DNA from: Amoebidium appalachense
Taxonomy: Eukaryota; Ichthyosporea
Direction: 5' to 3'
Length of the DNA: 64,000 bases
Assembly (NCBI GenBank): GCA_963693365.1
Contig: CAVNZM010000012.1
Span: forward strand, 2,666,001 to 2,730,000
Shown: one piece after another, positions 54,075 to 64,000 of the stretch
How positions within the stretch are numbered: position 1 is the stretch's first letter
How the letters are laid out: every line of letters starts with the position of its first letter
Notes under the pieces: generated by a model
Databases searched by the model: none
The model's input: the letters and a program-made list of their open reading frames with translations, nothing else
What the model was told of the DNA's origin: nothing
Translations under genes and position numbers: made by a program

Positions 54075-54417
54075 ACCATGCCAACCATGACCAGGAGGAC
54101 CTCTCAGTGATGACGTACCGTGGCCACTCTGTCCTTCGCACTCTCATCCGTGCACGTTTCAGCCCCCCTTCACCACTGGAGAGAGATACGTCTACTCCGG
54201 CTCATTTCAAGGAAACGTTCACAGTGAGTCATTTTGAAAACGTCCTCCTCCTTCCACCTTCCCCCTCCACACCCCTTCACCCCCCTCCCTTCCCCTTCGG
54301 TCGTTTGTCCGTCTGCCTCCCTGCCTGTTCCCCCCCATCTCTCTCTCTTCTCTCTCCCCCCCCCCCCCCTCCGGCTTCCCTTCCCCTCTGGCAAAGGATA
54401 TACACACGTGTGCCCGG

Positions 54418-54482
<65 letters not shown>

Positions 54483-55183
54483 CACGCGCACACGCACGCA
54501 TGAGCCCACGTGTGAACACACATGTTTGCCTCTCTTCTCACGCCTTCCCACTCATCTTTTTTCCCTTGGAGTGGGTCATTCCTTTTGCACAAATTATCAA
54601 CACGACATAGCAACTGATCGATTGAATACTTGAATACTTATACGTACCACACTTGTTCAAATCACAATACCAGGCCTAAAAAACGGATGGGGTAACCTTG
54701 CATTTAACCAAAATAACGAAAAGAACCCAGTCGTGTAATTATTAGCTCACTATAAAATTAACAACGAGTCAATATATATTATGGATCCACACTTGGTCAC
54801 ACTATTAGAGTTGACACACTCGATGTAACTGCATAAGCCTACACTGATCTGACCCGACCAACCCACACCCGCAGTTTGGGATGTGTTGACCGGCAAACAA
54901 GTCACCGTCCTGTCTGGACACATATCCTGCCAGCCCCTCCTTTCCCCCTCCCCTCCCCCCGCCCCCCCCCTTCCCCTTACTCCTTGAGACTGCTTCCACT
55001 CAAACCCTGAAAGTGACTTTTTTTTTCTTCTCTGCTCCATTCTCTCATCCCTTCCCCCCCCCCCCCCACCCCTCCCCTTCCCCCCCCCCTCCCCCTCCTC
55101 CCCCGTCCCCCTCCTTGACCCCTCATCAACATAGAGGGTTTCCTTTCGGTTATCCTTTTAGTGTAATGGTGGACAGAAAGACC

Positions 55184-55216
<33 letters not shown>

Positions 55217-55593
55217 CGGGGGATAGGAATGGAGAGACAGGCGGAGGGATGAAGGGAGCTCGAGGGAAGAGGTGAGAGAGAGAGAGGGAGGGGGGGGGGG
55301 GGGGGGGGGGAGAGAGGTAGAGAGCGAGAGAATAAGAGAGAGGGAGGGTCAGAGGGTGATAAAGCGGCAGGAGGGAAGATAATGGGGAGGGGAAGGGAGG
55401 GAGACATTGTTTGGGGGGGGGGGGGGGGGGGGGGGTATGTGCTACGTGATTACAACGGCAGGTATGGAGATGAGCAAACAGGGAAAACAAATTGATAAGC
55501 CTATGAACGAGCCCAGGCAGGGTAGAGGGGCGGGGAGTGAGGAGAAGGGGAGGGGTTAGGAAGGGGAAAGGGGGGAGGGAGAGGAGGGGGGAA

Positions 55594-55627
<34 letters not shown>

Positions 55628-56553
55628 TGTGCAGGTTTCACTGTCCATCTCGTATAGCCTGCAATCCATGCCGGTAGGATGCAGATTTCCTTCTTTGCTC
55701 TAACATGATGTTTTGTTTGCATAAGAATGTCACACATACGTGGATGTTTTGTGTCCTATAGTCCCATAAATAAACGAGTATAAGTTGTGCACCAATATTG
55801 CATATCTACTAACAATGGAGACACAAAGTTTTTCCTTCACCTTCCACACAATCAGACAGTGCGTGATGTGTCCTGGCACCCATTCAACAACTCTATCGTG
55901 TCTTCCTCGGTACCATCCCCCCCCCCCCCCCCCCCAACCCAACCCATCCTCTCCTCCCCTCTCTCCTTTGTCAGTAAATCCGACAAACTTTAACCGACAT
56001 TGTAGCCCAGCCCCCTTCTTCTCTTTGGACATGTTCTGACCCCCCCCCCCCCCCCCCCTCCATCCCCTCCCCCTCCTCCCACCACCACCACCCACCCCTC
56101 ACCCTTCCCCTCTTCTTCCCTCAATCCCCCCCCCCCCCCCCCCTCTTTTCCCCCTCGGGATGCGCCCTCCTTCCCGCACGGCTTATCCCCTCATATACTT
56201 TGCAATTAATAAGGCATTTGACGAAAGCTAGCACTTATGACACAAAGGCTTTGACATTTCATCTCTGGCCGGCTGCACAAGTTTCGTGTCAATCTTGCTT
56301 GTGGCTTTGCTCATTTGCACTCACCAGGTCCCTCTTCTGCCCTCACCCCCCCCCCCCCCCCCCCTCCCCCCCCTCCCCTTGGTCCTTTCCCGGAGGATGG
56401 ATTCTGCGCACATTGCATACGGCACTTGTTGCTGATGTTGCCTAGTTCAATGTTTTCCTTGACATGTCTTGCACCGTGTTTCTCAACTGTGTTCCGCATT
56501 CTAACCCCCCTTCACCTCCCCCTTCCTGCTCCGGACCCACCCAATGACCCACT

Positions 56554-56628
<75 letters not shown>

Positions 56629-56749
56629 GGATGAGAGCATGAATGTGTGGGAGTATCGTTCCCCTTCGCAGGATGCCGAGGAGAGGCCGGAAGTGGAGGA
56701 GACGTTTGATTGGGCCCCGCAGTTTCGAACCTCGCGACGCTATTGGTAG
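54075..56749 (+). CDS. WD40 protein, DCAF11/LEC14B-like, C-terminal exons
   Basis: Exons 54075-54223, 54875-54921, 55850-55909 and 56627-56749. Recognisable blocks are VMTYRGHSVLRTLIRARFSP, WDVLTGKQVTVLSGH, TVRDVSWHPFNNSIVSSS and WDESMNVWEYR, in the order of the last WD repeats of DCAF11, a substrate receptor of Cul4-DDB1 ubiquitin ligases. Three oddities are seen. Exon 1 is one base short of the frame, because a run of six C after CGTTTCAG needs seven. Intron 2 starts ATATCCTG and ends AC, with TTTCCTTCAC ten bases before the end, as in U12-type introns. Exon 4 follows a CA microsatellite ending AC, with no AG. The first half of the protein was not found upstream. It may be an intact gene with an assembly error, or a decaying copy. 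Confidence 0.75.
56389..56504 (+). repeat. Dispersed retroposon-like repeat, copy E (truncated)
   Basis: Tail-proximal half only, from GGAGGATGGATTCTGC to GTTCCGCATTCTAA, followed by a short C-run. It sits in the last intron of the DCAF11-like gene. Confidence 0.7.
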
Positions 56750-57855
<1,106 letters not shown>

Positions 57856-57926
57856 GCATCGGTGGTTTAGTGGTATAATTCTCGCCTGCCACGCGGGAGA
57901 CCCGGGTTCGATTCCCGGCCGATGCA
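57856..57926 (+). tRNA. tRNA-Gly (anticodon GCC)
   Basis: A 71-nt cloverleaf without introns. The acceptor stem GCATCGG pairs with CCGATGC, and the discriminator base is A. The anticodon arm CTCGC/GCGGG closes the loop CTGCCAC, with GCC at 57888-57890. The A box (GGTTTAGTGG) and B box (GGTTCGATTCC) are both intact for RNA polymerase III. CCA is not encoded, as expected in eukaryotes. It decodes GGC and GGU. Confidence 0.98.
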
Positions 57927-57936
57927 ATTCTTTCTC

Positions 57937-57947
57937 TTTTCTTTTTT
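57937..57947 (+). terminator. RNA polymerase III terminator of tRNA-Gly
   Basis: TTTT at 57937-57940 and TTTTTT at 57942-57947, 11 bases after the tRNA 3' end, fit the T-run signal used by RNA polymerase III. Confidence 0.75.
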
Positions 57948-58210
57948 GATAGGTGGTGGTGGTGGATACCGTGCGTGTACGCTCCAAATAGAGTCATCGG
58001 GCCGTAGAAGACTCGGTCTGTAGGTCAACCTGTTTTTGCACCTTTGATGACCCCTTTCAAGAGGGCCGTTTGCCAATTGAAGTATATCGTTTTTTCTATA
58101 AACATACAACATTGTAATTATCTTATAACTCCACCTATGTGATATAAGCCCCAATTCACGTTCAAGATCCTTTTACTTGTTCCAGCTACATACAAAAACT
58201 AGACTTGACA

Positions 58211-58777
58211 ATGGCAACCGGTACCAATGCTGTTGTCACTGAAGTCGTCCAGCGGCTTACTACTCTTGGAATTAACGCACCCATCCACCATCACCCACCT
58301 GCCTTCACTGTTGAGGAATGGCGACCGCTTCTTCTGTCCGGCCCACATCCAAACGCAAAATCGACCAAAACACTGTTTTTGAAAGACAAAAAGGATAGGC
58401 TTTACTTAGTTCCTGCTCTGGCGGACAGCACTGTTGACCTGAAACATCTGCTCAAGGAATTCAAAACGATGTTTCCCCACTATACAGGTATGCATTCGTT
58501 ACGTTTTGCTGATGAGGAGCTGTTGATACAAACTCTGGGTATCCCTAAAGGGTCAGTTACCCCACTTGCATTAATAATGGACAAGTCTAGAAGTATGAAC
58601 GTTGTGATAGACAAAAACCTTGAGCCTCTGAAAGATGATACAGATACACCGGTATGTTTTCACCCAGGCAGCAATGATCAAACGGTCTACCTAGGCATGG
58701 AGTCAGTGTTGAGGTTTATTGCATCATGTGGCCACCAGTATAGGGTGGCCACCTTGTCAGGAACCGCTAGTCTGTGA
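58211..58777 (+). CDS. Free-standing YbaK/ProX-type aminoacyl-tRNA deacylase
   Basis: A single-exon protein of 188 residues that should hydrolyse mischarged tRNA, most likely Ala-tRNA(Pro), in trans to prolyl-tRNA synthetase. Its length and order match the ProX/PRORSD1 group: an N-terminal helix (VVQRLTTLGI), PIHHHPPAFTVEEW, then the conserved KTLFLKDKKDRLYLVPALAD, where the first Lys corresponds to the catalytic lysine. RFADEELLIQTLGIPKGSVTPLAL and a C-terminal CFHPGSNDQTVYL follow, the hallmark of the editing domain. I chose the ATG at 58211 (context GACAATGGC). The protein is probably cytosolic. Its tRNA-Gly neighbour is on the same strand but has its own promoter, so no operon is implied. 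Confidence 0.93.
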   Translation: MATGTNAVVTEVVQRLTTLGINAPIHHHPPAFTVEEWRPLLLSGPHPNAKSTKTLFLKDKKDRLYLVPALADSTVDLKHLLKEFKTMFPHYTGMHSLRFADEELLIQTLGIPKGSVTPLALIMDKSRSMNVVIDKNLEPLKDDTDTPVCFHPGSNDQTVYLGMESVLRFIASCGHQYRVATLSGTASL

Positions 58778-58895
58778 CTAAGTCATTATTTCAAACCCAC
58801 TGAGTGGACCCATCAGTGCGTACATATGCATAAATTCCGTTAGAACCGAAGTCTACCTTGTGGCCATGTTAAGGTTCAACATGGACTTTCTGAAC

Positions 58896-58941
<46 letters not shown>

Positions 58942-60285
58942 AAAAAAAAAAAAAAAAGGAATATATTTGACGTATCTTATAAAGAAACCTTGTGTGTTAC
59001 AAGGGCTATGAGAATTGGATTCAAGAGCTTTATCAGCGTGTCGGTGTGCCAAGACGGGGTTGAGGAGACGGGCGGGTGGGGGGGTGGGGGTTGGGGTTGG
59101 GGGATATATTCATATGCTGTAGACATGGTTGTGTACATTCACGTGCACACCGTGCTGTTCCCCCACAACCAGTCTACGTGCCTTTGTGTCTTCTCGCCAG
59201 AGGCTGGAATAGAGCCTCGGAAGCAGCTGCCAATCGGCTGCATCACTTTTAGCTGTATTCTTTATTAGGGCAGTTGCTCTGCACCTTAAGTATGCAGTTA
59301 GGAGCGATGCAAGGAACGTGAACACTTTGCTAGCATGTATCTTAGATGTACGGCACACACTCTGTGCCGTAGACACTTTATTGGGCACTAGACATACACG
59401 TAGCACTGTAGTATAACGTAAAGCTATATTATGATCACCCAGGAGAAGCTCATGTACTCATGTATATGTCATGTACTTTATTATAAGTAAGGCCACACAC
59501 CTATTAGCTGTCGCCTTACAAAAGTATGCGAGCAGTGCTCTCCGGACCGGCGGAAACCAAGGGACTATAAAAGGCTGGTACATTCCAGACTTGGGTCACT
59601 TGGGCGGGGCTGTGTGTCCGAGAAAACGTTACACTAGTCGTGCGGTGTCAAACTAGCTGTAGCACCCGCTTTCTTGTCTCTATACTTACGTGCTTCTCCT
59701 AGCCTGCATATGTTAACTAGGGCATAGTATTAGTGTATACACACCCTGGTTTTCAATACCAAATACCCCTGGGGAGTGGGGGAGGGGGGGAGGGGGGGGG
59801 GGGGGAGGGGGGGGAAGGATTCATATACCACATACCTCCGGGAGGGGGAGCGGGGGGGGGGGGGGGGGGGAGGGAGGGGAGGGGGGAGGGGAGGGAGGGG
59901 AATTCTACTAAGTAAATAAATTTGTTGGAGGTAAAGCACGCACACGAACTCACACAACGTGTGCGTGTGTGTCCGTGTGTGCATACACAAACAGATAGAA
60001 AGAGGGGGGGGGGGGGAGAGAGAGAGAGAGAGAGAGAGAGAGACGGGGAGGGAGAAGTTGGAGAGAGGGAGGCATGAAGGGAGAAGGAGGGAGGGAATAC
60101 ACACACACACGCGCGCGCACACACACATGCACGCATGTATACCGTCATGTTCTTGCCCCCCCTCCCCCCCCCCCCCCAAAAAAAAAAAAAAAGAAAAGAA
60201 AAAAATGCTTTCAACATTCAGAAATTCACAAATTTATCACCCGTACCCGATCTTGAAATACCCCCCCCCCCCCCCCCCCCCCCCT
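58778..60285. other. Intergenic, repeats and a short palindrome, no gene seen
   Basis: A C-run of about 33 followed by an A-run of 26 lies at 58899-58957. A perfect 9-bp inverted repeat (TACGGCACA and its complement, 5-base loop) lies at 59349-59371. G-runs and GA repeats lie at 59779-60042. A C-run then A-run lies at 60157-60192, and a C-run at 60261-60284. Confidence 0.55.
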
Positions 60286-60291
60286 CCTGGA

Positions 60292-60541
60292 AGCTCGTCT
60301 TTGATCAAGACGGGTTGACCCTCCCAAGTTCAGTTGATGCTGCTGTCTGAGTTGGAGAGTCGTATATACGCGGGCTAAGGGGTCGAAACTCAGACGCAAT
60401 TGATGACTTGGGCCCTCCCTGAGGATGGGCTCTGCTTATGACGCATACTGTGCGCATGGCTGATGTTGCATACTTGAATGTTTGCCTTTGCATGTGTCCT
60501 TCGTGTATGCGTACTTCGTACCGTGTTCCGCATTCAAACCC
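60292..60541 (+). repeat. Dispersed retroposon-like repeat, copy B (near full length)
   Basis: Starts GCTCGTCTTTGATCAAGACG, contains a tRNA-like GTTGGAGAGTC and GGTCGAAACTC, then GAGGATGGGCTCTGC, and ends GTTCCGCATTCAAA before C. A 9-base direct repeat, CCTGGAAGC, stands at 60286-60294 and 60544-60552 and may be a target-site duplication. It matches copy A at 12677-12951 on the opposite strand. Confidence 0.85.
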
Positions 60542-60857
60542 CCCCTGGAAGCGAGTGCTGAAGGGGGAGGGGGGGGGGGGGGGGGGGGGGATGTGTGGGT
60601 AGAAGATTATATTTGTGTGTAGAGAGAGTAAGAGAGAGAGAGGGAGAGCGAGAGACTCCACCCCAAAAAGTTCTCTGCCATACATATGATCTTTTTATCA
60701 CTCGTACCCGTCTTCGAAACACTTAGAATACCCCCTCCCCCCCCCCCTCCCCCCCCCCCCCCCCCCCCCCTCCCCCCGCCGCCGCCCCAGCGTTGCCGCC
60801 TGCACGGCGAAGTGAGGTCGCCATACACACAAACCCACACCTTCTCTCCTCCTGCTA

Positions 60858-60888
<31 letters not shown>

Positions 60889-60948
60889 CCCACCCAACCA
60901 CCACCACCACCACCACCTTCACCTCCACCTCCACCACCACCACACAAA

Positions 60949-60992
<44 letters not shown>

Positions 60993-61475
60993 CCCCTGCT
61001 CATACATGCTGTGATAAGCATGTCCTATCATGTGCAGTGCAGGCCACAGTCACATCTATATGTATATGCACATGTTACCGATAGCGCTAGCATAGGTCCC
61101 TTTGGGGACACCAACAGCGCAATTTACACCAATGTAATAAACTTTCCGATAGGTCAGGTAGCACAACTAACTCTGTTTATTTTTGCGGGGTAACCGTTCC
61201 TTTTTTCATTCATTCACTCTAGACGGCGTTGCCATGTGAACCACGGACCGGTGATCACTTTAATTTCGGTAACACAATTGTATTACACTTCCGTGTATTT
61301 CTCAGCTGCAGGTATCCAACCACCGCATATATACGCACGCGCTGCACACACACCTTTCCACCTCACTACATGCTGCAGAGCACTTCGCCACCATCGACTA
61401 TACTTACTTCTCAACACGAGCGTTTGAATCAAGTTATCGCGGCAGCCTTTTGCTTTTGCTCTTGCACACAAATGT

Positions 61476-61535
<60 letters not shown>

Positions 61536-61562
61536 CGCCCCCCGTCTACACACACGCGCGGG

Positions 61563-61626
<64 letters not shown>

Positions 61627-61646
61627 ACAAACACACACACACACAC
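60542..61646. other. Intergenic, graded tract and microsatellites, no gene seen
   Basis: Includes a G-run near 60568-60590, GA repeats, a C-run block at 60731-60777, the graded C, CCA, CA, A tract at 60858-60991, then about 450 bases without repeats or coding signal, then a C-run and (CA)n at 61479-61647. Confidence 0.55.
60858..60991 (+). repeat. Graded poly(C), CCA, CA, poly(A) tract
   Basis: A C-run of about 28 passes into CCA triplets, mixed CCA/CCT triplets, (CA)n and a 30-base A-run. This is the fullest example of the ordered gradient. Confidence 0.8.
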
Positions 61647-61830
61647 AGTATCTGAGTTGGGTTTCGTTGACGAGCTGAATAGGTCGAAACCAGGGTATTG
61701 TGGATGACGTGGGCCTCCCCTGAGGATGGGCTCTGCATAATTATTATGCATGATACTCGTACTCATGTTTGCACTCTGTATCATGTTGTCCGTCGTTTGT
61801 GTGTACTTCAGTACTTGATAGCGCATTCAT
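61647..61830 (+). repeat. Dispersed retroposon-like repeat, copy D, with C-then-A tail
   Basis: Body from GTATCTGAGTTGGGTTTCG through GGTCGAAACC and GAGGATGGGCTCTGC to GCGCATTCAT. A C-run (61831-61859) and then an A-run with GAA (61861-61895) follow directly. This copy best shows the body plus composite tail. Confidence 0.85.
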
Positions 61831-62348
61831 CCCCCCCCCTCCCCCCCCCCCCCCCCCCACAAAAAAAAAAAAAAAGAAGAAGAAGAAAAAAAAAACAATT
61901 TACCTACGACCTTGGGCTTTTTTATCTGAGTTGCCGTGTATTATGGGCTAACGTTGTATGTAGATGTGGATCCATCATTGTGATAGTTTTGTGTGTCGGG
62001 TTGTCTTGCTTGCAATTGTGTATTTTCTTATGCTTAGCATAAATCTGGAAACATCTACACTGATATTACTGCCCCCCCCCCCCCCCCCCCCCCCCCCGGG
62101 GGGGTAAAATCATGTATGTATGGACAAAGCTTGTAGCCTCTTGTTGAGTGACCATGGGTGCAAATTTGCTGTTGGCCTGGTGCCAGCACCTCATCACTGC
62201 CATAACAAAACCAAAAAAAGAAGTAGGAATAGTAATAAACATCGATAATGAACAGCATGTGCAATATCCGGATATCGATCCTGGCTATTCGTAATGTAAT
62301 ACTAGTAAACGCCTCCGGAAATTGCCTCCGCCCTCCCGGGGGCACATG

Positions 62349-62382
<34 letters not shown>

Positions 62383-63067
62383 AACACACAGGCGCGCGCG
62401 CGCATATATATGGGCGTACACACATGCACACACACGAACACATAGACACATGCGCGTATGGGCGTGCACGCACACACACACACACAACCCTACTCCGCAC
62501 GCACACATGTGCGCGCTTACGCACACACACACACACAGCCACACGTGTGCTCACGTGCGTACACGTACACACAACACGTATGCCCCCGTGTAGACACACG
62601 TGCACACACACAATCATTGCCCTTGTGAGCGCACACACCACCAAAATTTATGGCACGCACAAGAAATGTAGCAGATCATGATGGCACTGGTTCACATTTC
62701 ACAACACATGAGCAAACCCGTGAAGATAGATACCTTTATTTGGCTACTATTTCAATTATCCAAATAGATTTAAGTGTCTTCACACAAGCATATGTTACTG
62801 AGACAATCGCTCAGCCTATGAAACTTTCAATATTTCAAACACCTTTGAAACCATCCAAAGCTGGCCGTAGCTGGCAGAAAACCCGCCTATATTCATTACA
62901 TCATTTCACTGTTATATTAACCCTAACTGGACGCAAAATCACATCACTCATACTCTATTGTTAAAGCTTACTTTTCCAATGGCATGGTGTACATAAAAAT
63001 AAAATGCACACGAATCCAAAGGCGCCGTGAAACTATTAGTCAAATTATCAAATATAAAAATACGGAT
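61831..63067. other. Intergenic, tail of repeat D, CA repeats, no gene seen
   Basis: After the C/A tail at 61831-61895, a C-run lies at 62072-62097 and a patchwork of CA, CG and CACGTG-like repeats at 62345-62620. The final 400 bases are AT-richer with no recognisable coding sequence; they should include the 3' UTR of the gene that ends at 63068. Confidence 0.5.
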
Positions 63068-63335
63068 TTATGCCGTGGCTGGGCGCAGAACCATGTAGCT
63101 CACTCTATCGTTGGTACGGTCGGCAAATCCTTCATCCGGGCACAATGGGCTCTCCGCACGCAAAGTAACGAGATCGGCACGTCTGGGAGGAGAGAGATGG
63201 TAATGTTAGCAAAGGTAGTGGGGAAATAGTGGGGAAATGCCATGAGTGTGTTCGTGTTTTATGGTTGTGGAGGGCTGCCATCCGTGTGTGTGTCCGTGTG
63301 CGTGTGCGTGTGCATGTTGGCATGTGTGTGTGTGT

Positions 63336-63381
<46 letters not shown>

Positions 63382-63728
63382 GAGAAGGGGTACATGTTTC
63401 CCAAATGTAGGTACTGCTGCATGATTCTTGCATGTGACTGTGTGGATCTGGTTTTGGTTGACCGGGTCAGAAAGCAACACTGGGGTGTTTGTAGCCGAGG
63501 AAAGAAGGGGGGGGGGGGGGGGGGGGGGGGGGTTGGTTGGTTGTTACCTAGTCTGGTGGCGCACGTAACCGAAGGTAGGGTCCTTGAACCAGAGTGAGCC
63601 AAAGACCACAGGGGCGGCTGTAGCAACAAAGCCGGCATTGGCAAAGCGCACGGTCGTGAAAGAGCTTGTGACTCCGTCAACGGTACCGGCAGCAAAACGA
63701 ACAGATGGGCCACCAGAGTTGGCAATGG
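63068..63728 (-). CDS. C-terminal two exons of an unrecognised protein (partial)
   Basis: Exons 63728-63548 and 63182-63068 join in phase 2 (donor GTAACA, acceptor CTCCCAG) and end in TAA, giving 97 residues. The gene continues beyond the right edge. The sequence alternates small and hydrophobic residues with TTVRFANAGFVATAAPVVFG and ends NDRVSYMVLRPATA. This spacing resembles a beta-sandwich module found at the ends of secreted bacterial and protist proteins, near the H-type lectin pattern, but the match is weak. No function is claimed. Confidence 0.6.
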
Positions 63729-63803
63729 CTGTGTGGGAGAGAGATATAGGTCAGTATGGGTGTGAAGAGTGCATGTGAGAGTTGGAGGAGAAAAGGGTGG
63801 GGT

Positions 63804-63840
<37 letters not shown>

Positions 63841-64000
63841 TGTGGTTACAGAGTATGAAGTGCACATTTACCGAAGACAACACAATACTTAAACCTTCTG
63901 CAGAGGGCACAGGAAGACCATGCATTATGGGCAGGGGTAGGGAGAGAAGGACGGAGAAAGGGGGGGGGGGGGGGGGGGGGGGGTTTGGGGGGGGGGGGTT
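63729..64000. other. Intron or upstream of the right-edge gene, G-runs
   Basis: Two long G-runs (about 63797-63839 and 63961-63983) flank 63841-63940. That stretch resembles the tail half of the dispersed repeat on the minus strand (GAAGTGCACATTTACCGAAG). It is probably intronic in the partial gene. Confidence 0.5.

Overview
This window is nuclear DNA of an intron-rich unicellular eukaryote. The evidence is spliced genes with GT...AG (and one AT...AC) introns, a TFIID subunit, a SUMO-targeted ubiquitin ligase, a RasGEF, an ER-type rhomboid, a Cul4-DDB1 WD40 adaptor and a eukaryotic tRNA-Gly. I cannot place it more precisely than a protist or alga. Intergenic and intronic DNA is dominated by (CA)n/(GT)n microsatellites and by poly(C)/poly(G) tracts of about 20-60 bases, many of which grade from C-run through CCA or CA repeats into an A-run. 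Most long open frames in that DNA are translations of repeats and were not called. All exon models below were assembled by eye from family similarity, splice dinucleotides and matching codon phase.

Layout. 143-470 (-): first two exons of a secreted protein running off the left edge. 2429-4096 (-): intronless amino-acid/cationic amino-acid permease (APC superfamily). About 5-9 kb: purine-rich and microsatellite DNA. 8955-15776 (-): five-exon RA-RasGEF_N-RasGEF protein (767 aa model). 17911-19596 (+): intronless secreted GH18 chitinase. 22269-29692 (-): twelve-exon SLC41/MgtE-type magnesium transporter (479 aa model). 32798-36227 (-): TAF10, first exon not found. 39949-43814 (+): SfsA-like nuclease-family protein with a basic N-terminal extension. 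45118-48610 (-): RNF4-like SUMO-targeted RING ligase (410 aa model). 49713-51933 (-): RHBDL4-like rhomboid protease with a C-terminal zinc finger and p97-binding-like tail. 54075-56749 (+): C-terminal WD40 exons of a DCAF11/LEC14B homologue, with a probable U12-type AT-AC intron and two coding oddities. 57856-57926 (+): tRNA-Gly(GCC). 58211-58777 (+): free-standing YbaK/ProX aminoacyl-tRNA deacylase. 63068-63728 (-): last two exons of an unrecognised gene running off the right edge.

The genes do not form one pathway. They look like an ordinary euchromatic mix, although protein quality control recurs (STUbL, rhomboid, DCAF, tRNA proofreading). The most unusual signals are in the non-coding DNA. 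A short retroposon-like repeat family, with at least six recognisable copies, has bodies that end in poly(C), sometimes followed by poly(A). The window also has microsatellites that sit directly against splice sites, including complementary CA/GU tracts bracketing one SLC41 exon.
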